A stretch of DNA of 64,000 bases, from assembly GCA_038501785.1 (NCBI GenBank), contig JBAMJR010000003.1, positions 2,428,501 to 2,492,500 of the forward strand, written 5' to 3'. The notes under the pieces are model-generated. The model ran no database searches. It was not told the DNA's origin and was given only the letters and a program-made list of their open reading frames with translations. Origin of the DNA: Myoxocephalus aenaeus (taxonomy: Eukaryota; Chordata; Actinopteri; Perciformes; Cottidae). The position numbers and the translations under genes are program-made. Below, in pieces: positions 11,679 to 22,520 of the stretch (position 1 is its first letter; each line of letters opens with the position of its first letter).

Positions 11679-13454
11679 CGATTAAAGGCATTCCATTGTC
11701 TGGTTTTCAAACTGGAACTGAAGACTGGCTCTCCCGCCGGGGGCTCCTTTTTCTGAATTAAAGGTGCAATTGGCACAGGCATGCAGTTATTCAACATGGC
11801 AGTAGAAGACTCATGGCTATATTTAAAGCTTTCATCATGGGAAACGTTAGATCCTGTCTCAAGTACCTGCTGTTGTCCAAATGGAATGAAAGGTTGAACA
11901 GAACATGACTCGCTGTTGGTCGTAGCCGTGTTTGAGGTAAAGGTGACGATCATCGATTCGTTTTGGCCCCTCGGGGCCACAGCGTGAACGACAACAATGG
12001 TACAACGTCGATACGGTGAATTTACTCGCATATATATATATATATATATGAGTGTATATGTTTTTCCTCCCCTGTCAAACAGATACACTCTCCGTTTTGT
12101 TCATGTTTCTACTCCAGAGGATCACATCCGGCCCTTTAAACGGCTCCACTGTGTTCACAAGCCAGTCACCAACTCTGCCGGTCGCTTGTTTGGCTCAGGG
12201 CAGGTTGCGTAAAGTGTTTTTTATTTATTTATTTATTTATTTATTTCTTCCTGGAAACGGCTTCCTGTTGCGTGCCGACTCTCAAACACACACAGTAGTT
12301 ATGTCGCAATGAGCAGCCACTTTCACCTAACCTCTCATTTGATCCATTATCAATGGAAAAGTGATTGGTTAGAGATGCTTTAAAGCTGCTATTTAGATTT
12401 TGACAATTTCCAACTCCAGTGGTATTTAAAAAAAAAAAAAAAAAAAAAATCAAATCCTTCAGTTGTGATTGGATCCCAAAAGTAGGGAATCTGGAGCTCC
12501 TCCTCCTCCACCGGTGTTGTTTGATCAGGCGGCGCAGGAAGCGGGTGGAATTAATAAATCAGACCTCAGCCAAAATCTTTGGAAATGTACACCAAGTTTT
12601 CCAAACCCACACCTCCCACTCGCAGGTCGCTGTGCTACCGACGAGCTCCAGTGAGATTTCATATGATGGACGGGGTGTCACCCCAAATTACATTTTAATT
12701 GGGTACATTCAAGTAGGAGTTCAAGATGAGTCATCAAAAACAGTTTAAGAAAAGATGGATTTTTTAGTTTAGTCTATTTCACTGTAGCTTTGGAGTTTGA
12801 GGTAAACCACCACGTTTTGTAACACTTTCAACAGAGTGTCCGTTGACACACTGGTGGACTGGTAGGTCACGACAAACATGTTTTACTTTAGCTGCATCTC
12901 CCTCTCAGTCCATCGCCGGTGGGCGTCATTCTTTTTCCTCTGCCGGCGCTCTCTCACCCTGTCAGCTATCCATCTAATCCTTGTATTTGGGTCAGGCTGG
13001 AAAATTCAAAATGTTGGATATCTGAGTCACTATATTACTCATTTGCTCCAAACTAGATATGTAGAGATAAGTGGTTGTAGACTAAATCCCGGAGAAAACA
13101 CTCCTGCCCACCTCTCACTGTGCTTACCGAAATCCCTTTTTTGGAGAAAATAGAATAAAAACTGTCAGTGAAAACCTGGATTACCTGCTGTTCATGTTGC
13201 ACTTCGCTATCAGTGTCTGAGGTCACGTGTCGCGATTTAAAATGCTCGGCCTCTAATCTTTTCAAGCCGTATTTCAAATTTCACTTCTCGACATCTGTCC
13301 TCTTTGTAAACCGGTTCTTGTCTCATTCCTTGATCTGTAACCTCGCCCTTCCTTCCTCCACTTCCTTGGACCAGCTGATAACATGGCCGCAGTTAATGAC
13401 GATGCAAAGTAGGAGGCCGTAAGAGGCTTATTGGGGCCGTCGCTTTACAAGATC
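11166..13454. other. Intergenic DNA without recognised gene
   Basis: Contains (ATA)n at 11649-11677, a short TA run at 12032-12049, (TTTA)n near 12223-12245 and a poly(A) run at 12427-12449. A minus-strand open frame across 11516-12088 is built largely from these microsatellites and is not supported as a gene. Confidence 0.5.
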
Positions 13455-13755
13455 AGGTTTAAGTAGCGGCAGCATTAGCAGCAGCAGTAGCGGCAGCATT
13501 AGCAGCAGCATTAGTAGTAGCAGCAGCATTAGTAGTAGCATTAGTAGTAGCAGCAGCAGCAGCATTAGCAGCAGCAGCAGCATTAGCAGCAGCAGCAGCA
13601 GTAGTAGCAGCAGCAGCATTAGCAGCAGCATTAGTAGTAGCATTAGCAGCAGCAGCATTAGTAGTAGCAGTAGCAGCATTAGTAGTAGCAGCATTAGTAG
13701 TAGTAGTAGTAGTAGTAGTAGCAGCAGCATTAGTAGTAGCAGCAGCAGCAGCAGC
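13455..13755. repeat. AGC/AGT/ATT trinucleotide block
   Basis: Three hundred bases of mixed AGC, AGT and ATT triplets stay in phase throughout. On the minus strand this reads as a run of Leu and Met, which is an artefact of the repeat. Confidence 0.95.
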
Positions 13756-14462
13756 GATGACGGCTTCACGGCATTAATGACGCGTCACAATGTGGTCATT
13801 TTTAAATAGGTTGTTGTGCATGATGGGAGTGATGTTGCACTGTGAATGAATGACAGAGGAGTCAGCCGAATACACACACGGGCCATAAAAGACACGGTCG
13901 TGGTCACGCCATGCTTCTACCGGTGATCCCTCCCAAAAATAATCAATGCAAAGCAGTTCCTTGGCATTTCATGAAATACTTCCTCCGTCGCCCTGAGTCC
14001 GGCATAGTATGGTACAAATATGTTTTATTTTTATTGTTTATTATTGTAACCTGCACTTCCCACGAGATCACATGTCGGGGTCGATTTCACCTGCAGCTCT
14101 AACCTGCGAGTCTGATGTCTGGTGTTAACATGTGGCCCAATTAACACAACGTAACACTTTGAACTTCCTAAATCCTTCCTTGAATTCTAAATAACACTTA
14201 CTGCATAAACAAGTCAGCATAATGTACAGCAGTGGTGTAAAAAAAAAAAAAAAGTCATCAAAACAACAAAATAACCTCAGCGCAACCTCCGTTTTCAAAC
14301 ACACCTCAGTCATTTAGAATTAGAGAACCCTTTGCCAAAAAAAAAAACTATTAGCAATGTTATTCAAATAATACACACACTCTCCCATTGTGTGTCCACC
14401 TTCCAGTTTCTGCACAACAGGTCACGCTCTAATTATAATATGAGAAGTTTACCTCAGTAGTG

Positions 14463-14463
<1 letters not shown>

Positions 14464-14556
<93 letters not shown>
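14464..14556. repeat. (TG)n microsatellite
   Basis: About 46 uninterrupted TG units, among the longest perfect dinucleotide tracts of the window. Confidence 0.97.
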
Positions 14557-14560
<4 letters not shown>

Positions 14561-15363
14561 TGTATATTATAGAGCATTTGATGAGGTTACAGACAGCCGG
14601 ATGAAAACGATCTGATAGATGAAACTCATCGTGAGGCGTTTCCCGTCGAGATGATCCGCAGATTTTGCATCTAAGCACATCCCTTATGAATATAATAATA
14701 AGTATGGTCTGTCCTGCAAGAGGGTTGAGTTGTGTAGTAGAGAAAAGAGCGTAAATGGTGTAAATGACACATGTGCTGGCTCACTGACAATTACCTGATC
14801 ACTTGAATGGAACAGAAGCATTGTTAATATGACAAGTAACTCTTGTGCTGTTCCTCCCAGTCTGCTGTGAAAAGGAGTGTCTGCAATGTTAGTTAGTTAG
14901 TTAGTTCCAGCTCTGCGTGCTGTAATCAGTTTCTGATAAGAACTCGGTTGTGTTTTTTTATTTGGCGCATGAAAAGGGAGTTCGAAGAGGTAAAAGCTCC
15001 TGCTGAAATCTGCTCTCATTTGACCCAGACAAATGATTTATTGTTTTATCGCCGTCGTGGTTGGGCAACGTGAGTTAACCATCAACCAGAAGGCTCTTTA
15101 CATCCATGTTTCCTTTCCCTTCCCAGTTCTACTACTAACTGGTCTCTGAGTCTGACGGCAGACTGTCGGAGAGCAGGTGTTGGTTGCTGAGCGCGTCGAT
15201 GTAAAGGTCAAGGATGTAGAGTGTTAGTGAAGGCCGTTAGGGAGGCGCATTGAGCGATGAGCACACGTCTCAGGAAGGACTCGCAAACCATTAAAGTACT
15301 TGAACTCCAACATCCAACATCCTTTCTTGGCTGGAGTTGGATGAAAAGAGGAAACCAGGTCTC

Positions 15364-15480
15364 ATGCAGATAGCTTAGCTTAGCATAAAGACTGGAAAGA
15401 GAAGGCAAACGGCTAGCCTGGCTCTGCCCAACGGAAACCTCATACATGCACGTTATATCTTGTTTAAAAGTGACCTCAGC
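15364..15480. repeat. Teleost dispersed repeat fragment
   Basis: The phrases TTAGCTTAGCATAAAGACTGG, then GGCTAGCCTGGCTCTG and CACGTTATATCTTGTTT are the ordered hallmarks of an abundant fish interspersed repeat. Its class is not certain to me. Only the inner part is present. Confidence 0.6.
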
Positions 15481-15841
15481 TAACTGGTCGCAGGCTGTTA
15501 GCGTCACATTTAAAAGACGCATATGAGAGGACCATCTCGTCTAACTCTCTGCAGGAATTTAAGGTGAAATATTTTAGGTACAGTTAATTAGGAATGTTTC
15601 TTTTCATTTCCACATGCATACATACAGTCATCCTTTTTAATGGTTGTAATTATTTGATGGCTGAGCTTTATTGCACGTTCGTAACAGTTTACGTAATATT
15701 TCAGTCTGTCTGAGAGTCTCTCAGCCAATTTTTTCAATATGAACATGAAACGGACGCTGATGAATTGCAGCTTTACGTCTGTTGCAGCTGTAGATCTAGA
15801 AGTGACTTACTTGTCCTCCCTCTGTGTGTTTTGTACCACAG

Positions 15842-15898
15842 CTGCCGGTGATGTCCAGATCTTAGACGGCGACTGAAAACCCCCCCCCTCCTTCCGTC
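15842..15898 (+). other. mctp2: mctp2 5' UTR part of the first coding exon
   Basis: An acceptor (GTTTTGTACCACAG) ends at 15841. The next 57 bases lead to the ATG at 15899 and include a C9 run. An upstream frame is closed by a TAG and a TGA. The acceptor implies a further upstream non-coding exon. Confidence 0.6.
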
Positions 15899-16399
15899 AT
15901 GGACTCCAAGAAGCCGGGCATGCTGCGGCATCTCCGCCAGAAGATGCTGCCCCACTTCCGGCGAGGCAAGACGAGCTCCAGCAAGCATCTCGCCCATCTC
16001 CAACCCACCTTGGACCATCGGATGAGCGCCTCGGTCCCCGACATGCGCAACATGAGGCAGCAGTACGCTCCCGCCTCCCCCAGCGCGCAGGTCCAGCAGT
16101 ACAACGCTCCCAGCCACAGCAGCCCCTCCACGCCGCTCCTCCAGCCGGCAGGAGGTGGGCGTGGCCCGGTGATGAGAGCAGCTGGCGGAGCAGCCGGGAG
16201 GAGCGTGCCTGCAGACTGCACGGACTGGGCTTCCTCCCAGGAGTCATTCAACGGGCTCTGTGCGGAGGAGAAGGGCTCTCCAGACACCAACTACAGACCC
16301 GCGGGCGGCATGGAGCCCGAGGAGCTGGCCCTGCCCGAGATGATGACCGTGTACAGCCCGGAGCCCGCCTCTGTGGAAATGTCCCAGGACAGCTCACAG
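15899..16399 (+). CDS. mctp2: mctp2 coding exon 1 (residues 1-167)
   Basis: Starts at ATG 15899 ([20 protein letters not shown]) and ends at CAG|GTACAG. It encodes the basic N-terminus, the SASVPDM motif and a Ser/Pro/Gln/Gly-rich, probably disordered segment. Phase 0 at its end. Human MCTP2 also starts MDxxKP, which supports this start. Confidence 0.93.
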
Positions 16400-17046
16400 G
16401 TACAGACGCTACATTTGAAATATTGAAACGGTGTAAAAAAAAACAACAACAACAACAGCAGATCAGTCCCACAAATATGTGATGCAATTGAGGTTTAAAC
16501 TTCCAAACTTTGGCTTTGGTTTCATTTTGAAGTTATGGTGTTCGTAGAGTAATGTCACAGTGAACATGGCGGGGGAAGAAGCTGGTATAGTATTAGTACT
16601 GTGACATGAAGTACGTGGCTGACGAGCTGGCTGCTTTGTGTACATTGCTGGGTGTTGGGTGTATTTACACTAGACGCGTACACACTTTAACTTGGAGGAG
16701 GAGGATTAAACCACGAGATTATCAAACTAGAGGTGCCTCCCAAAATCAATAGCGTCCGGGCCGCACTGGTCCCACTCGGTCTGTGTTGTCAGGCGGCCGT
16801 CACGGCCTCGCAGCACGGAGGCCAGCCGGCACGCTCACGTTGAGCTCCTGCAGCTCGGTCTGAGAGAACGTGCTTTTAGTTCACTGTTGAGAGCAGAGAA
16901 AAGATCAACTGGATGAAATCAGAAATCTTTAAGAGGGCCTGTCTGAAATATCTCTTCTGACAACATTCACGGCCAATGCTTCATGGTGTGGTGACCCACA
17001 GTTCATGAGGTATTATGTTTTATATATATATAACCTGTGTTATGTT

Positions 17047-17118
<72 letters not shown>

Positions 17119-18797
17119 CATAACACAGGTCATATCAGCAACCTTTCCGTAGAGCTTTGTGATTTGGCCAATGCTCTCACATGGCCTGGAAAAGTTGAAG
17201 ACATTTCCTGTAACTTTATATCAAGTTCTCTCTCTCTACCTCTACATATCTCCTTCTTTCTCTCTCATGAACAGCAGGTGGCAGATAGGCTACTGGCGAG
17301 TGAATTCATGAATTAATTAGTTACGGTTTGTTTTCAGTAAGTTAATATAGAAAACTAGGCTTTATTTGTTGCCTTGCAGTCTTGTGTTGCTCATCGTTGT
17401 CAGCAATAGTTGTGAGTCCTGTGATGACATGGTGTTTGCTACAGAAAGCTCTTGAGTTAAGCACACATGACGCGTTGCCATGGAATTTATTTAGACGTTC
17501 CCCTCGGGAATTGTTTTATCTTTATTGAGAAAGCATTCAAATAAACAAACATTGCAGACATATACTCAATAAAATTGTACCGAGAAACAAGATTATCCTT
17601 CTTAGATGGATAAATAAAAATAGAATTATTAAAATAATACAATTGCGATATATAAACTTCAATAATTTGAAAATGTAAAAAGCTTATTGTAATCTTAAGT
17701 TCTTCTATATATTATAAATCCCTGTACATTATGAAAGTTGTATAATAGTTTTTATATTCCAAGAGTTGTGATATATTGAACTTCGTACACATCATACCTG
17801 CTGAACATCAGCATGTTAGCATGCTAACCCACTGAACATCAGCATGTTAGCATGCTAACCCGCTGAACATCAGCATGTTAGCATGCTAACCCACTGAACA
17901 TCAGCATGTTAGCATGCTAACCCTGCTGAACATCAGCATGTTATCATGCTGACCCTGCTGAACATCAGCATGTTAGCATGCTGACCCTGCTGAACATCAG
18001 CATGTTAGCATGCTGACCCTGCTGAACATCAGCATGTTAGCATGCTGACCCTGCTGAACATCAGCATGTTAGCATGCTGACCCTGCTGAACATCAGCATG
18101 TTAGCATGCTGACCCTGCTGAACATCAGCATGTTAGCATGCTGACCCTGCTGAACATCAGCATGTTAGCATGCTGACCCTGCTGAACATCAGCATGTTAG
18201 CATGCTGACCCTGCTGAACATCAGCATGTTAGCATGCTGACCCTGCTGAACATCAGCATGTTAGAATGCTGACCCTGCTGAACATCAGCATGTTAGCATG
18301 CTGACCCTGCTGAACATCAGCATGTTAGCATGCTGAACGTCAGCATGTTAGCATGCTAACCCTGCTGAACGTCAGCATGTTAGCATGCTAACCCTGCTGA
18401 ACGTCAGCATGTTAGCATGCTGACATTAGCATAACTCGTGCTTTACAGTCTGCAGGGAGTTCAGAGTTTACTTTGTACCGAACAACAGGGCAGAAAAGCA
18501 AATTCCCTTTTTTTAGTTTTCATTAGTGTTCTTTAGTGTAATGCTGTTCGGTCCCCAGGATACAGGAATGTTTAAAGCGTCCATCAGACTGAAACTTTTC
18601 TCTTTCAGCAACTGGGAAGTTCCTTCTTTCTTTTCTTCTTCTTCTCAGAGTACTCTTCATAGATCACATGATAGATTTATGAAACGTGTTTATCTTTGTC
18701 CCCGCAGTTTGATAATCATGATTTCAACGGTCACAGGTTAAAAGACGGGGACAACCAAAATGTAAGTGCCGCTCTTCCGTTTGATTCTGTGTTTAGT

Positions 18798-18834
<37 letters not shown>

Positions 18835-18846
18835 GTGCTCTGGCTG

Positions 18847-18878
<32 letters not shown>

Positions 18879-21800
18879 ACACACTTAAATCCAGATTATT
18901 GTGTGGTGTTCAGGGCCCGGTGGGGCCGTAGGCGATGTGCAGTTCGGCGCTCGGCGTTCGTGGCGGCGCTGAGCCGGGTGACTCCAGGCGACCGGGGGGT
19001 TTATTCTCTGAACGATGCTTTGGTTTGCTGGAGCGGCTTAGTAGTGATTAAATAATCCTGAACATTGCCTGGACGGCATTACAACTGCATGCAGCCTTCT
19101 TTTATCTTGTATCAAAAGCAACAATAAAAACAGTAGAACCTGAAGACATGATGCAACGGGTCAATTCTAGTGTCATGTGTCACTATGTTGTAACAACAGG
19201 ATAGGGTTCTGTAGCGAGAGCCAACGCGGACACTACAGATCATTTTATGTTATCGAGATAATAAACAAGCACACAATTAGAACTCTCCCTGTGTGACTCT
19301 AAGCTGTGACAGCTTATTGTGAGTTTACAGAACATGAGGCAAAATAAGAGAATGTGGAAATTACATATGAAAACATTCGGAGAAAAACTAAGTGACTTGG
19401 AGTGTTTTCCCCTCATTGGGCTGAGATCCATCTCAATACTTTTTATATTGTTTGTTTGTGTGTTTTATTCAGTCAATCATTACAATATTATATATAATAT
19501 GCAAAACAGAAAGACTGAAAAGGTGTAGATAGAAGCAAACAAAAATGCTTATATATTCCTATCCTAAATTATTATCATCAATTTAATCAGATAATTAATT
19601 CGAAATAAAGAAAAAATTAAATAAATATATACATACATACATCTTCCATATACATACATTTCATTCACACTTGTAACCCTCAAAAATTGTTTTATAAATA
19701 ATCCTTTTGATAACCAAATATGAGTTGACCGTTCTTACATCCATGTTAGCGTTGTTCCATAACTGAACTCCTACAATAGAAATACTTCTTCTTTTAATCC
19801 CTTTTTTTTTTTTTTAGCTTTTTGTACAATAAACTTACAAATCATATTTACACTCATTTATTGAAAACAACCTTTGTACACAGTCTGGCAGTGACTTTTC
19901 TTTATCTCTTTACATTGTCTGCATTATTTTATAATAAACCAAATCATTAAATTTCATAACATGAGATCTGTAAAAACACAGTATCCAGCATTATTCATGA
20001 TGCGTATCGCTCGTTTATCAATGTTTCTGGAGCGAGGACCACAAGCCGTCTGGCCAGATTTGTAATCTTCTGCATATATTTTGTGACGCGTAGTAAAACA
20101 TGTATGTTATTGTTACTGACGCACGGAGGGGTGTTTAAAAAGAGTTTGCTTTTAGAATCTGCACTGAAACTCGGGGTGGACTTTGTTCAGAAAGTCTCGC
20201 TCCGATCAGATGAAGCGCTCGCCGCAGTGAAACTAATAACGCTTAATGTACTGTTTCCGTGTCCAGGGTGAGCCGGGCAGCGAGTCCCCGAATGTGTCGG
20301 AGAGCGTCCGGGATCCTCTCCGGTCCTTCCTGCTCACCATCAACCTGAAGGAAGGCCGCAACCTGGTCGTCAGGGACCGCTCAGGTGAGAGCCTCTTCAC
20401 ACTGTCAACAACTCCCACTCTACTAGCTTCATCATCTGTGTGAGGAGGATGATGTTACACAACATGCATTTCCAAAGGAAAAGGTCCCCGGATCGTTTTA
20501 CAAAAGAAGAAGTGAATGCATCCAGCAGCTCTTTCTTTGTGTGTTCATGTCCGCATGCAATCCGTATTCAAACACCACTAAATCAACATGACTGAACAAG
20601 GAAGCTGGGTCGACGGAAACCGATACGGTAGCACGCCCAATATGAGAAGTTCAGTCACGGAATTATACGCACGGCAAGTTTATTTGTATAGCACATTTCA
20701 ACAACAAGGCGATTCAAAGTGCTTCACATAAAACCATTAAGAGCATCAAAACATAATGCAGAGAAAACAGGATTTAAAACAGTTAAGAAAACATTAAAAC
20801 AGTCAAAAAGCTAAATAAAAAAATACAAATTGAATAAAAGTTGCAGTGCAGTTTAAGAAATAAAATGCAGTAGTGAAATGTAGCAGCAGATCGCAAACAT
20901 ACTTAGGCCCTAAACCATGCAGTGCTTTATAACCCAGCAGCAGGATTTTAAAGTCAATTCTTTGTTTGACAGGAAGCCAGTGCAAAGACCTCACAACTGG
21001 TGTGATGTGATCCACTTTCCTGGTCTTAGTGAGGACTCGAGCTGCAGCGTTCTGAATCAGCTGCAGCTTTCTGATTTGACTTTTTAATAATCACTTTACC
21101 TTCCTTATCATGAATCTGAAATTTTGGTGAGCACTTCATCGTTGTAACTTCCCTGCCAGTCGGTCAACTGTTTCCACGTTGGTCTTGCTCTTCTATTCCG
21201 GTGCCCTTTTTTGAAACTTGTTTTCTACATGTTCTTCTTAACAGTTTGTCACCTATGTCATCGTGTGTCACGCACATTTCTGCCCCAGTGAGTAAGCGCC
21301 ACCACCGCATGGATGTGTTGCACTCGTTTTCAAAATCGCAGCGCCTAAATCTAGCAAACTTTTAGGCCCGTCGGTGCACACAAACCGCGTTGACCTCGGT
21401 TGGTGTGTTTTTGTTTTTTTTAGCCGCTTGTTGGTTAATGGTGGCCAGGAGGGTCTTGTTTGATTACACGCTTATTGGCTCCAGGTACGCCCAAGAAGGC
21501 CGAGTGTCGGGTTGACTGAAGCTCCAATAACAGCCGGGGCAGGATTCCTCACTGCGTATTGGAACCTGTCTGGGCCGCACCCTGCAATTTGTCCCAGCAG
21601 GCCTTTCACTCGAGGCATGTAGGATTACGTTTCCTCTCTTTGCATTATCTCTCCACACAGGGCCTGGTTGTGAGAATACAGAGAATGAGGATTTGGTTTC
21701 CCCTGCATTATTGTTAAGACCATAGTCCTTTTTTTTTTTTTAAAGGCAGTGCATTAACGACGCTTTTATTTCTGCTGTTATATAAGCGGAGCATGCACTG

Positions 21801-22485
21801 ACAGCTGTTTGCTGATGGGCGTGATTCACCCGCTGTCCGGCTTTGTTGTCCTTGTTTACAGCTTATGAATATTTCTGTTTACATTTCCAGGATGGGAAAA
21901 AGTTCTTCCGTCCATAAACTGTGTTTGGTGGACTGCTGCCCTCAGTTGGTCGATTGTCAGAATAGCTAGAAAGTGACAAGATTGTACTGCGTTCCTTTTT
22001 TTTTTTTTTTAAGTGAAAATGATTTCGACAGAGCAAATACAAATATCCTGCTTTCCAAAATCCCGGTACAGTCACCGTCCCGTGTCGTCTTCTCTCATGA
22101 AGTGTTCAGCTGCAGTCAACGGTTCACAGTGGAAGCCGAAATCTGATTGGCTATTGATTCAGGAAGCTGTGGCCCCATCGGTCGGGGAGGAAAGAAACCA
22201 CATCCTCCACACAGACACATCAGAGAGGTGACGCTATGAGCAGGCCGGTCCTCCCTTTTACTGGAAACCTGTACATTTACTCAGAAGTGAAGAAACAAGG
22301 GACAAACGGGCCGTTTTGGAAATAAGAGGCAGGCTCATGTCGTCTGTATTTATTACTGTCCGTCGGTAATAAGGACGGTAATAAGCGAAAAGAGACAGAT
22401 AGAGATGTCCTAAATTCTGTCAAACTGTCACTATCGCTTCTTTTAGGTCTGAATAATCAATTCAGCTAATAAGACCCTTCAGCCA

Positions 22486-22520
<35 letters not shown>

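Larger units (their letters stand above)
6217..15841. other. Intergenic region between mef2a and mctp2
   Basis: No intact gene is visible here. The region holds microsatellites, two minisatellites (9.2 and 9.8 kb), a hAT transposase relic (10.2-11.2 kb), a trinucleotide block (13.5 kb), a long TG run (14.5 kb) and a piece of dispersed repeat (15.4 kb). Because the first mctp2 coding exon begins after a splice acceptor, the mctp2 promoter and at least one non-coding exon should lie somewhere in this interval. Confidence 0.6.
16400..18707 (+). other. mctp2: mctp2 intron 1
   Basis: Contains an AT hairpin (17.0 kb), an AT-rich stretch at 17.5-17.8 kb of unknown origin and a 31/32-bp minisatellite at 17.8-18.4 kb. 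No open frame with recognisable similarity. Confidence 0.85.
18762..20266 (+). other. mctp2: mctp2 intron 2
   Basis: Contains (GTT)n and (CA)n just after exon 2 and a minus-strand LINE fragment at 19.4-20.1 kb. The remainder is unremarkable. Confidence 0.85.

Noticed and set aside
11516..12088. 190-codon minus-strand open frame
   Set aside because: It contains translated microsatellites (runs of Leu and Tyr-Ile), has no known domain and no matching splice or promoter context.
13428..13769. 113-codon Leu/Met-rich frame resembling a membrane protein
   Set aside because: It is the translation of an AGC/AGT/ATT triplet block.
17800..18425. Regular direct repeats that could suggest a CRISPR array
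   Set aside because: Copies are head to tail with no unique spacers, there are no cas genes, and the genome is a vertebrate.
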